A stretch of DNA of 64,000 bases from Anthonomus grandis grandis (lineage: Eukaryota > Arthropoda > Insecta > Coleoptera > Curculionidae), in the NCBI RefSeq assembly GCF_022605725.1, contig NC_065554.1, positions 3,739,100-3,803,099 of the forward strand, in the 5' to 3' direction. Each line of letters opens with the position of its first letter. Within the stretch, counting starts at the first letter, position 1. The notes below the pieces were generated by a model, which ran no database searches, was not told the DNA's origin, and saw nothing but the letters and a program-made list of their open reading frames with translations. Both the position numbers and the translations under genes were made by a program. Shown in pieces: positions 1-10,123 of this stretch.

Positions 1-1770
1 GACAGATCCTTACAATTGCGCAGGACAAAACCAAGGACCTTAGATGCTTTAGTTATAATAGTATTTACATGGATATTAAAATTCAATTGTTCATCAAAAA
101 AGATACCAAGGTCCTTTACTACTTCAGTGTACCTAAGATTAACATTATCAATAGTATAGGAGGAAGTTACCCGTTTGTTTCTTTTGTAGAAACTAATGTA
201 ACTGCATTTACCCACATTCAGAGCCAAACTGTTACCAACACACCATTCACACAATCTATTCAGATCATCTTGCAAGAGAACCATGTCTTGTTCTGAACTG
301 ATCACCTTATAAAACTTTAAATCATCGGCAAATAACAAAAAATTACTATTTTTAAAGCAAACCAAAATATCATTAATGAAAATATTGAACAACAGGGGAG
401 AACAATGACCACCCTGTGGAACCCCAGAGGTCACACTGATAAGATGCGACCTAGCATCCCCAATTTGTACCTGCTGAAATCTGTCAGAAAGAAAACTCGC
501 AAACCAGGCCACCAAACAATCTGAAAAACCAAAAAGTCTCAATTTTTCTAATAATAAGCTATGGTTGACACTGTCAAATGCCTTGGAAAAGTCTGTATAT
601 ATTACATCCACCTGTTCACCCCTCTCCAAAGCACTTAACAGAGCACCCTGATACAGCAACAAGTTTGTAATAGCAGACTTGCCACGACTGAAGCCATGTT
701 GTTCATTTAACAGAAGTTCTTTGCAATAAAAATTAATTTGGTCATAAATAAGACTGTCTAGAAGTTTTGGGATGGCAGACTGTACACACACACTCCTGTA
801 ATTGATCATTTCATTAGCAGCACCACATTTAAATATAGGCGTAATAAAACTGAGTTTCCACTCAGATGGAAAAACTGTCAAGTCTAAAGACCTACTGAAT
901 AAAATAAAGAGGGGATAAGAGAGGCACATACACATTTTCTCAAAAAATAATTGGGTATACCATCAGGGCCAGCACTAAGTTTAAGGGGTAATCGAAAGAT
1001 CTTATCAAAAATTAATCCAATAGATAATTTAGGATTTGGAATAGTCATGTTTACACCAGCCTGCCGAGAAGGTAAGACATTATTATCTCCATTATAGACA
1101 GTAGAAAAAAACCTGGCAAACCCCTCTGCAATTTGTTCACAACCTGCAAACTCCCCATCATTATAGGTCATCAAATCAGGAAGCCTATTCGTTGCTCTAC
1201 TGTTATTAAACTTATACCAAAAACTTTTGGGGTTTGTATAAAGTAACTGGTCCAAATTTGAAATAAAGTTCTGGTAACAAGTCTCCGTTAGAGTTTTGCA
1301 CCTAGCTCTAAGATCTGAAAAGACTTCGTAGTCTGCAACAGTATGACTAGACTGATGTTTTTTATGTGAAATTTTCTTTTGCTGGATCAAGTACTTTAAC
1401 TCCCCTGAAAACCAACTGGGAAAAGACGAGGTTTTAAATCTCTTAAGAGGCACAAACAAAGCTATAGCCATATTCAATATATGATAGAACTCTGAAACCG
1501 CATCATCAATATTAATTACATTCAAAACATGGTCCCAATCAACTCCACACAAATAACTATTAACACCCAAATAATTTGCATTTCTAGTCGAAGTCATAGA
1601 AGAACTGTACAAAATTTAAAGTTTTTTCTTTACCATTGTTAAAAGTTAATTCAAAATGATAAGGCTTATGATAGACAGATTTGTCAAAAACACAGTCAAC
1701 AGCTTCACTCACCACTAGATCATTCCTATTTGTAAAAGTGAGATCAGCTGGTTGTGGGATTGACACTTCT
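1..1770 (-). mobile_element. non-LTR retrotransposon, endonuclease end plus reverse transcriptase, cut by window edge
   Basis: Read on the minus strand, 1766-1584 gives the last part of an endonuclease domain. 1612-884 gives the linker and the start of the RT (motif AGPDGIPNYFLRKC). About 900-1 gives the rest of the RT, with DFSKAFDSVNH, SGVPQG and the catalytic FADD block. One frameshift near 884-930 and another near 1600 break the ORF. The element is of the Jockey/CR1/I type and its RT resembles the LINE at 11941-16313. Its 3' end lies outside the window. No intact ORF remains, so it is a dead copy. Confidence 0.85.
884..1612 (-). pseudogene. LINE ORF2 linker and RT N-terminus
   Basis: This is the longest open piece (242 codons) of the LINE at the window start. 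It covers the region between endonuclease and RT and ends just after RT motif 1. The frame is lost at the 3' end, where it should continue into the RT encoded by 1-880. The start given is only the first Met of the open stretch; the true ORF2 start is lost. Confidence 0.75.
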
Positions 1771-2200
1771 TTTTTCGATTTTCTATTATATCTTTTAGTA
1801 GAAGTAAGAGGTTCTACATGATAATGGGTACTAATTGCTAGACTTGTCTAGACACACTTGTGACAGGCAATTTCAGTTATTCGGCTGGTGATGTGAGAAC
1901 GCAACAGCATAATTTATGACCTAATTAGGAAAACCCTGGTAAAACTAGGCCCCGGTTTTCAATTTTATGGTGTAGTTTGCAATGTAATTAGTGTTAAAAA
2001 AATACAAAACTTTGAAAATCAAAACATTAAATAGGAGTATATGATTTTTAAAAATGTGCGACCATATATAAGAAAAAATCCAGCTTTTTACAAAATTCGT
2101 ACAAAAAAGCAAAGGAAAAAAATGGTTCAAATTTAATTGTGTCACTTTTGTTCAACCTTGCGTCAATGGTACCAGCCCATATTTCAGGCGAAAAAAGCAC
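1771..2200. other. no gene seen
   Basis: AT-rich sequence with only short chance ORFs. It may include 5' UTR of the preceding minus-strand LINE, but nothing marks its end. Confidence 0.5.
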
Positions 2201-2224
2201 TATTTTTTTGTAAATAAATCATTA

Positions 2225-2542
2225 GTGCAGTGTTGCGTATACACATCACTGGCAATAAATGGATTAAATGGTATGAAACATAAACTAACACTAAATTATC
2301 AAAAAACAAAGTATTTAACATTTACATCTTTCACAAGAAATATTCACCAAATCAGGCCTCTCAATATAAATATGACATTGTCTATTCTTGCCTTCTCATC
2401 TGTGAAATATTTGGGTGTTACTGTGGACCCATACCTTAAATGGCATCTCAAGGAATTAACAAATAAAATAAGGCCTTTAATTTCAACATTTAATTATTTA
2501 TATTTATATATTCTACTGTATATTCAAATTATTATTATTTAA
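2225..2542 (+). pseudogene. LINE reverse transcriptase C-terminal scrap
   Basis: The translation contains HKLTLNYQKTKYLTF followed by VKYLGVTVDPYLKWHL. This is the layout of the RT thumb region after the catalytic motif in Jockey/CR1-type elements. Nothing of the catalytic core is present, and the reading frame dissolves into AT-rich sequence after about residue 85. It is a truncated fragment with no detectable target duplication. Confidence 0.7.
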
Positions 2543-2805
2543 TATTTCCATATATGTATAAAAAGTATATTCATTGCACACTTAAATTAATTGTACTCAT
2601 ATTTAATTTAATTTTCTTATTAATGTAATATACATAAGTCAAAAAATTTTCTATATATAAATAATAATAATAAGTATACATTAAAATAAATACATTAAAA
2701 TACTACAAAAGGTAAAAGACAAAGCAAGCAAATTTTTTAACAAACAAGTAACAACAGACGAAAAACAATGAAAAACACAAAGTCACGGTCTCACAACATT
2801 TACTT

Positions 2806-2850
2806 AAAGCTACACGTGTTTCGCTCTATTCAGAGCATCATCAGGCCTAA
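2806..2850 (-). ncRNA. hammerhead-ribozyme-like motif (PLE-1)
   Basis: On the minus strand the order is CTGATGA, one extra T, a perfect 5 bp stem II (GCTCT/AGAGC, loop GAAT), then GAAAC, a short palindromic stem III (ACACGTGT) and a GTA cleavage triplet. Stem I is AGGC/GCTT. Hammerhead ribozymes are known from Penelope terminal repeats. The extra base between core and stem II is not standard. Confidence 0.6.
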
Positions 2851-3017
2851 AACAATAATAATTAGTATTGAAAGAAAAAAAGAGGACATTAAAAAGACTA
2901 AAACCTTAAAAAGCCACTAACGTTAGCAAAACAGTAAATAAACATACATTTAAGGTTAGGATGACTATACAGTTATTTAGAACCAAAAAATAAAAATAAA
3001 AAATTGCAAAATAATAT

Positions 3018-3092
3018 TACACCTATTGGGAATTGAACCCGCGACAACAAGCTTACAAGCCAGAGACTATAACCTATGGGCTACCGGAACAC
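3018..3092 (-). other. tRNA-like module in the PLE-1 3' region
   Basis: On the minus strand an A-box-like TAGCCCATAGG and a B-box GGTTCAATTCC lie about 45 nt apart with a possible anticodon-like arm between them. The acceptor stem does not pair well, so it is not a functional tRNA call. A related module sits at the same relative place in PLE-2 (42362-42447). Confidence 0.55.
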
Positions 3093-3189
3093 TGAGAAGA
3101 AGTTCAAAAAATTTGTTGTTAAGCCAAGGCATTCTAACACAATATTAAACTTATTTCAGTTGGAAGAGATTATGTAAATATAAAATTGA

Positions 3190-3549
3190 TTAAATAAGAT
3201 TATTAAAAATAAGGTTGGGTTCAAAATTAAATACGTCGTTAACACAGACAAGAACAGGACTCTTCTTGGCTTTAGTAATTTCCATCCTCTCCAGAAGGTC
3301 AAGCTTTTTCCCTTTAGGGCATTCATGAAGTATTTCAGCTCCGACCTCTGGAGAAAACTGATGTGTGGAAGCTAACAGGTGATTCGCAAACGCTGACTTT
3401 GTATCACGGACGTCTGTATTTTTAAATTTCTCAAACAACGCTACATGTTCTTTAACGCGTGTAGAAATTTTTCTTCCAGATTGGCCAATATATACAGCGT
3501 CACAATCCCCACATTTCAAAGAGTAAACCCTTGACTTTGTGTTTTTCAT
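3190..3549 (-). pseudogene. Penelope GIY-YIG endonuclease domain
   Basis: The 119-residue product begins with a CxxC pair (CGDC) followed by VYIGQSGR, the YIG half of a GIY-YIG nuclease, then STRVKEH with the catalytic Arg and a downstream SAFANHL stretch. This is the C-terminal domain of Penelope polyproteins, which nicks target DNA. It is about 60% identical by eye to the copy at 42506-43408. The RT portion that should precede it is missing, so it is a fragment although this stretch is open. Confidence 0.85.
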
Positions 3550-3589
3550 TGTTTTTCGTCTGTTGTATATGTCGGTCTCTTTGTGAAAA

Positions 3590-4395
3590 ATGGATGAGAT
3601 TTTCTTATTTGAAAATGCTAGTCAAGCTCAGCTCATCCGCCACTATCTGAAGAATCTTATTGCACGGAGGAATCTGCTGTTAAAAATATGGTTTCTTCAA
3701 CAATGCTTACATTTCCGTTTGACCCCGAAATTCATTAATCTAAGGTGTAAATCCAAAACTAGAGCTTCTCAAAATGCTTTGGACGTCGCCAGAAGCACTT
3801 GGTTGAAGGAGGAAGTTAAGTGCCACTATAAAACTTTAAACAATGTGAACTCTTTACTTAAGTATTTGTATTTTACACTTAATCTAGTTTTAACTCATTT
3901 GGAATTTAGTGTTTTAGATAGCTCGTTCAGAGATAGGGTAGTAGTTTATTCTAGAGACTCTTTTAGCAGGTTAAGCAATAAGTTAAGTCGTCTTAAAGCC
4001 GCCCATAATAAGTTAAAGTCTTTTAATTCTACAGAATACCGAATAAAGTTGGGCCAATGTCATTTTCAATCTCATAAAAGATTTCTTAATTTATCAGATG
4101 TTATTTTTACTTCAGAGGAAGAGAATTTGCTTAACTTAAATCTTAAGTTCAATCTTTCTAAGAAGGTGGATTTACATAGACGGGAAACTTTAGCTGTGGA
4201 GGCGGAGAGTGTTTTGCAAACAACTGATATAAAAAATAAGAACATTTTACGTGCTAAAATAATAAATTTCTTAAATTCTAGTTTTGGCTCAGATCATCTT
4301 AATGATACTAATTTTAACAAAAAACATTTAACTTCTTTAAAAAATAAAATCAAAAGTAACGATTTAATATTATCAAAAGCAGACAAGGGTAATTG
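3590..4395 (+). pseudogene. Penelope RT N-terminal region
   Basis: This 268-codon ORF is Lys/Leu-rich and ends with LSKADKGN, the conserved motif at the start of the Penelope reverse transcriptase. The ORF stops exactly where the sequence changes to the DUF7869-like gene, so the rest of the RT is absent. The ATG at 3590 gives the likely native N-terminus. It lies in opposite orientation to the GIY-YIG domain next to it, so the two cannot make one protein. Confidence 0.75.
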
Positions 4396-5723
4396 AACTT
4401 CATCACATCTACTGCAGGTATCTTTTGCAGGAACTTTGAAATGTAAGTTAAATTTAGTAGAAAAAACGTGATAGTAAAACTTTTGTTTCCAAGCTTGCTT
4501 CCCTTCGCTATTACATTTCTCAACATACAAGTCATATAATTTTCTTATATTTAAATCAGGATGAAGATATTTCCTTTCCAGATTTTTTTTCCTGCTGTAA
4601 TGGCTCTGATAGGCAGGAAAAGAATATATGTGCTACTACATCGGTATCATCAAGTTTATTCTTTGGAACTCCTTTCCCGCGTGAATCGATAACGGAGTGA
4701 ACTTCAGGCTTTGAAATGCACCTGTAAACTCTTCCATGACTAAGCTGAAGAGTTTCCAAAAAATATTTCTTGCACACTATTTAAGAATTTGCACTGTCTC
4801 TTAAAACAAAACTGTAGCAGACACCTTTTTCACTAGCACTTCCATCTCGTATTCGCTTACGCTTTACTCTTTGACTCAAAACAGAACTCCTGATATATAC
4901 ATTTTGTTTGCTGAAGTCCCCTAACTTCCAAAATGATTCGAATATGCACTTCCTCTGTTCCTCTGTGAATTTCTCATTACATCTTTTTTTGCAATGGCAG
5001 GGTGAGTTTTTAGAGTTTTTTTTTCTATTGCTTTGCCTTTTACTGAGTTATAGGCGAGTCCACTATTTCTTAGTTGCTGTCTTTTTCTTTTTTTCCAAGT
5101 GTTTTCATTTTTTGTTCGCTTTCTACCTCTCTCCTTCTTTGCAGGGTCGCCTTCATGATTTTGTCTACTTGGTCCAGGAAGAGGTTCAGAAGCTGTCATT
5201 GGTTCCCTCTGGTTTGAGTGAGAGTTATCTAGAAAGAAAAGAAAAGCATTATATACTGTGTTCAATTTATCTTAATAAACTTTTGGCTCACTCTACTTTT
5301 TGTAACATATAAATATAACAGTTGGTCAACAGGTTTTATTTATATGTTACAAACGAAATAAAATAAAACAAAAAACACTTTTGCCATTTTTTTTGTAACA
5401 GGAATAATAATTTTAATCTTATTTTGGAATAATTTTAAACTTGGAAACTTAAAAATTTTAAAAATGCCGTGAAAGAAAATGTTACCAACAAATATTTAAT
5501 GCACGGTATATTTTAAAGAAGAATTTTCCAATTATTACTAATACCACTACAGGCCTGTATAATGTATACATTCAAGTAAGGTTAGGTTAGAATTTGTAAT
5601 TATACTAAATAAACTACATCATTTTACTATACCTTCAGATTCTGACGTCGAATATTCGTTTTCTGGGGGCTCGTAATCAGAGGATGAATCAGAAAAGTCC
5701 ATAAATGATGTATCTGAATCCAT
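4396..5723 (-). pseudogene. DUF7869-like transposon gene, copy 1, truncated
   Basis: Exon 1 (5723-5633) encodes an acidic N-terminus beginning MDSDTSFMDF. A GT donor follows (intron 5632-5229) and an AG acceptor starts exon 2 at 5228. Exon 2 encodes a basic stretch (GRKRTKNENTWKKRKRQQLR), the LSHGRVYRC region and, near 4440-4530, the conserved part with CSRCDE. Frameshifts occur near 4780-4920 and 4540. The C-terminal half is missing because PLE-1 starts at 4396. It has the same family layout as the gene at 7563-9474. I believe the family is the one labelled DUF7869, but could not check. Confidence 0.6.
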
Positions 5724-6160
5724 TATAGTCACTTTTTACACAGGAACACACGTAAACAAGTACACAAATACCACGTGCTACGATTCTAATGAGTTTGGAC
5801 TTGGTCCACTTTGTCTCTGAAATTTTATTAATTTTTTTCAGAACCAAAGAAAACTATTGGCTAACTACGGCAGTAGGGACTTGATTCACTGTGGCACTGA
5901 AAAGATACACTTTTATTGGGTATTATTGTATACTAAACCCATTTTTGAAATTTTGGACTTGATCCACTTTAGCTCTGAACGCCTCATATTATTATTATTT
6001 GTTACTAAAACATTCATTTGCCAACTCTTCTTTAATTTTGCATGCTTTTGCTTTCTAAGTCTTAAATTATCAGGATTTTGTAGATGCCTTTGATTTTACA
6101 AGTTACCACTTATTATTATTTTACATTTTTTTAGACTCAGTGCCTATGTTTTATTTTTAG
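5724..6160. repeat. three spaced copies of a ~27 nt repeat, possibly subterminal
   Basis: Near-identical blocks of the form GGACTTGRTCCACTTTG followed by CTCTGAA occur at about 5790-5817, 5875-5901 and 5953-5982. They lie just upstream of the DUF7869-like gene and may be subterminal repeats of that transposon. No coding sequence is apparent. Confidence 0.5.
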
Positions 6161-6279
6161 GATGGGATAAATACTAAGCTTGCACAATTATTTGCAGAAG
6201 ACTCAATGGAAGATATCAGTGAAAAGTTAAAAAATCATACCTTTTCTAACTATGAGCCTAAGAGAAAACATCTGGTAGG
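6161..6279 (+). CDS. ALDH16A1-like host gene, internal exon 1 of 7 visible
   Basis: A pyrimidine-rich tract and AG (6159-6160) precede, and GTGAGT (6280) follows. The reading is in phase 0 and leaves two bases over, which exactly complete the first codon of the exon at 20024. The 39 residues end in EPKRKHLVG, which with the next exon resembles the ALDH helix before the cofactor-binding domain. On its own the exon is not diagnostic; the assignment rests on phase and on the continuous fit with the next exon. Upstream exons were not found in the window. Confidence 0.65.
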
Positions 6280-7126
6280 GTGAGTACCTAATATGTTACC
6301 TTTTAGAATAAACTTCTTAATCTTGCAAGCACCCATTATATCAATTCTTTGTCAAATTATTGAGATAACCTATTCAAGAGAATCAAACTAATAATTAATT
6401 TTCTGCCAGAATGTGAACCTATTTTCTTAAGTTTCATTCCTTATAGATATTATTTCAGAACATGAAGGTTTCAGGTCACATGGACTATTTTGTTTCAAGT
6501 TTTATTTCTCTGTCCATTTTTTTTATACAAATGTGTTCATGTTCTTCAGTATGTACAGTATGTCTTCAACTAATTTTTTTACTTGTGTCACCACTTCAGA
6601 TTAGTCATATTATGCAATGTTTTATAAATTGGAATTCTGTTGTTAAGTAGGAGAATGCAACAATTGGCACAAACATGAAATTTTTTTTACAAACACTTGA
6701 ATATGCAGTACCAATATTGAACAATAGAAAATTCACTTACAAGAAAAATTAAGTAAAATTGGAATTTATCATTGACTTATATTAACAACTGCCAAGTTTT
6801 ACCTAAAGTAGGTAAAGAGACTAGATAAGCTCTAAAAGAAATAAAGAATTCAAAAATATTTTTTTTTACAAGAAGAACCAAATTCAGAGGTAAGTCAGAA
6901 GACGCAAATTCTTTTTTTTTTTACAAAAATATTTAGTTAAAAGCCCATTTGAACTCCAATGGAGAATATATAAATTTAAATTGTGTATAGGAAAAATACT
7001 ATGGATGCTTAGAAACTGCATACCAATCTTCAGAAAAGTATATACAGGGGTATCAAATTTATCGAAAAAAGTAAGTTTTTTTGTTCAACCCCACCACCCT
7101 GTAGTCTAAAATCTAAGATGTTTAGG
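6280..7126. other. intron sequence, no gene seen
   Basis: AT-rich sequence with no ORF of recognisable family. A CAGGGG-type motif near 7045 and a CCCTG near 7098 could be worn mariner ends, but they cannot be paired with confidence. Confidence 0.5.
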
Positions 7127-7164
7127 ACATATGAGTACACTAAATGCAAAACTCGACATTTGCA
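7127..7164 (+). repeat. left TIR of the DUF7869-like transposon
   Basis: Matches the reverse complement of 9833-9870 with few mismatches, including ACATATGAGTA and TAAATGC followed by AAACTCG. Confidence 0.7.
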
Positions 7165-7562
7165 ATAGAAGCAATTTTTCAGGAAGCGCAAAAATCTGTA
7201 AAAAAATTATTTTTAGTGTTATGTAGTTGGGAAAATGTTTGGTAGATGAGTCTATCTAAATTCTTTCGATTTGTGTTTAGTTTTTAAATCATTACTTATT
7301 TATAAATAAGAAAAAAGGAAATAATCTTTGCAAAAAAAAAAGTTTTGCATTTATTTTTTGCAAATACCAAGTTTTGCATTGAAAGTAAAGAATAATAATA
7401 CCAAAAACTATGTTTTGTGAAAAAGTTTATTAAAGAAAACAACACAAATTCTAAATAATTTTTAAGAACAAAATTTATTTCTCTAAATTCCTATTTTTTA
7501 GAAAAATGCAAAAAAGTACAAAAAGTCCTTAAACAGGTTAGATCCTAAGTACTTCATATTCT

Positions 7563-9474
7563 TCAATGACCACATTTATCATTTTCATTTTCTTCATTTT
7601 GTTGGTCTTCTTCAGCTCCTCTCTGTTGGTAATTATAAACTGCGTTCTGAAGATCCTTGTAAAATTCCAATTCTGGATTGCTAGCCCAGTCCAATCCAAA
7701 ATGATTCTTTAGTAAATTAAAAATAGAGGACTTATCTCCTTTTAAGCAATGCACTCCAGTAGGAATTTTTTCAGGCTTTAAACGAGAAAGGGTTTTTCCT
7801 CTCTTTACAACTGACTTAAACACACCCAAATCAGACTTATAGAGCACTTCTCCTCTTAATAGAGTGCTATTACCTTCTCGTGTAAATACGAAGCGTTTAC
7901 TTTGATTAAATTTAAAGTGCCATTGGGCAGGCTTTTTTATTACTTGGTACACTGCGATTTTCCATTCAAGAATTGTCCAGTCTTGACTTAGCCTAAGAAC
8001 CCTTGAATGATTTTGAATAATCTGCTCATATTCGTGGCGATTGATTATCACACTTTTTTTTTTAATTTCGCGTTCGATCAACCCAAAAACCCTATCTGGG
8101 GGAATTAATGAATGGCCAACTATTGGAAATGTAAACTCGATAGTTTCAATGGTTTTTGGTGCCTCATAACAGAGCCAGTATGCTAGCAGCCCCATGATGG
8201 TGCTATTTTTATTTGGTGCCCCCCACATATATTGGCAAAAAGTAAAATTTTGTTTGTAGTTTCTCTAAAATCAAAAATTTTCAGCGTAGTATGTATATCT
8301 GAGGCAATAGCATTGGAATTTTTATAATATTCAGTTTCTAGCCAGACAAAGAATAACACTGTATTTTGAGATAGTTTTGTTGAAGAGCTGCCACAAGCCA
8401 CAGTAAAATTATAAAAGTTTATTTGTTGAGAAAAGTATGCACTTTGATCTGGCAATTTAGGCAAAGCCAAATTTTTTTGGCAATCATAAGAAAAAAGCTG
8501 TACATCTTCTCTGTCTAATTTTAAACACTTATAAAATGCTTTGCTTTTCAACTTATGGACACGTTGTTCACAAATTATCTGAGCTTTGTCATTAGTGTTC
8601 ACTTTCAACTTCTCTTCAAATTGAATACAAGTGGAACACAAATCAGTCATGGGGGTACCAAAGCTTAGATTATAATTTTTATTCACATATCTTCTAAAAA
8701 AACACAATTTTATGGCCAAATTAGGATTTTGTTCACAAAACATTTTGTATAATTTTCGAAAATTTAATTCACAGGGCAAAAACAGACGAGTAGTTCGATT
8801 TCTTTGATAAGGACTTATTTTGCATTCCAAATTTTCAATGAATTGCTTAATTAAATCCTTAAGATGGTCATTTTTGTTTTTAACCCTATCACCACCACGT
8901 CGCTCTTTTGGCAACTCATTAGAAAGCAAATAATTTCTTACATTTCTTTCGAACCTGTCTCCACTAAAACGGGTTATTCCGAGAAAAGCTTTTTTACAAA
9001 CTCTAAATTTTTCCTTGGTTATTGCTGGAACAAAATATTTTATGGAAAGTCCATGATGATTTTTTAATGATTTTCTGGGTTTTGAACCCTCAGAAAATTG
9101 TAGCACAAAAATGTCTTGTTTTACCTTGTCAACATTTGAATATAACGCCATGTGGAAGCTTTGAATGTCTCTCATGCTTAGTTTCCGACACAAAAACACT
9201 GGTTTTTTATTGTGAGCACATTTCGGGTATTGAGGCAAATCATGTGGCTTATGTCTGAAATTAAAAAAAAAACAAACTATAATAATTTGTAAAATTAAAT
9301 TTTTCCTGGATACTTATTGTTATGCAGGTTTAAACAATATTATTATAAACATTGCATTTACCTTTCAATTTGCATCTTCCTTCTTTTCCAGTTCTCCTTA
9401 TTTATTTCGCGATTTCTCCCTTTTCCTTTTTCACATGGTTGTACTGTATCCATTCCTACAGTAGTCCTAGACAT
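7563..9474 (-). pseudogene. DUF7869-like transposon protein, copy 2, one frameshift
   Basis: Exon 1 (9474-9362, start MSRTTVGMDTVQPCEKG) is basic and Lys/Arg-rich. The intron is 9361-9255 with GT and TTTCAG ends, and the phase is preserved into exon 2 (9254-7563). Exon 2 has a CxxC-type segment (DLCSTCIQF), a region of charged helices, and a block ICGGHQ shifting into NKNSTIMGLLAYWL. In relatives the latter corresponds to a D-x-C-x-GQNKN motif, a likely RNase H-like catalytic site. One frameshift near 8183-8228 breaks that motif. The C-terminus is acidic. The role as transposase is inferred from its sitting alone between TIRs. Confidence 0.7.
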
Positions 9475-9832
9475 TAATTCCTAGACACTTTTTTCGAAAC
9501 TAATATTAACAAATTAAAATTTTAACGGTTAAAAACTGCGAGACGATGTTTATACTATCAAGTACAGTAACAAACTAAAAATAAAAATAATGAAATTATA
9601 ACAGGTGTTATGCGGCCGTTACAAGTGTTTCTAGCGCTCTTATTGGTTGATTGAAAATACCCAGTTTTGCATCAGAACGGCGATTGCAAATATACAGTTT
9701 TGCATTTATCCTCTATAAGTAAACGTCTTTTTTATACGTAAATAGGCACTTTTGCAGCTAATATTGTAGTATATCTATTAGATATCAGTGTAGTCTGTCA
9801 AAATGTAAAATAAAATCACTTTCGCGTTTTTT

Positions 9833-9870
9833 GTCAAATACCGAGTTTCGCATTTACTATACTCATATGT
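9833..9870 (-). repeat. right TIR of the DUF7869-like transposon
   Basis: Inverted partner of 7127-7164; it ends in CTCATATGT. Confidence 0.7.
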
Positions 9871-10095
9871 TCATAGGAACTTTTCTGTTTGATTTCATCC
9901 AAGGAACACGCCTCTGAATTTTATTGCTATATTAAAAACACACTCTGTATATCACAATTATATTTAATTTTAATTTTATACAATTATTATTATATTATTT
10001 GTATAATGTGGTTCTAATATTTTATATTATTTTAAGATTAAATATAAAGGACAGCTTCACACAGTCTTATGGGAAAATGAGTCTTGTGGAATGGT
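9871..10095. other. no gene seen; possible worn mariner end
   Basis: AT-rich sequence. A CACTCTG followed by TATA near 9950 resembles the outer end of a mariner TIR, without a partner. Confidence 0.4.
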
Positions 10096-10123
10096 TATAT
10101 AATCGTGAGGTAGTCTTTGTATA

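Larger units (their letters stand above)
2740..4396 (-). mobile_element. Penelope-like element (PLE-1), rearranged head to head
   Basis: A minus-strand 3' half (GIY-YIG ORF, tRNA-like module, hammerhead-like motif) abuts a plus-strand 5' half (RT N-terminus, 3590-4392). A 34 nt inverted repeat links 2753-2786 with the start of the GIY-YIG ORF at about 3528-3561. Inverted partial copies are a known feature of Penelope insertions. The right edge coincides with the break in the DUF7869-like gene at 4396, suggesting insertion into that gene. The left edge is estimated. Confidence 0.75.
7127..9870 (-). mobile_element. complete DUF7869-like DNA transposon with TIRs
   Basis: Terminal inverted repeats of about 38 bp (7127-7164 and 9833-9870, starting ACATATGAGTA) bracket one two-exon gene on the minus strand. 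A motif close to AGTTTTGCATT recurs near both ends (about 7143 inverted, 7340, 7367, 9660, 9693, 9845), as expected of transposase-binding subterminal sites. No host target duplication can be fixed because the flanks join in a palindromic ATAT. The element is about 2.74 kb. Confidence 0.7.

Noticed and set aside
3018..3092. A functional tRNA gene
   Set aside because: The acceptor stem does not close and the anticodon arm has mismatches; called a tRN-A-like module only.
4908..5312. Phe/Leu-rich plus-strand ORF resembling a membrane protein
   Set aside because: Shadow of the Lys/Arg-rich exon 2 of the DUF7869-like gene.
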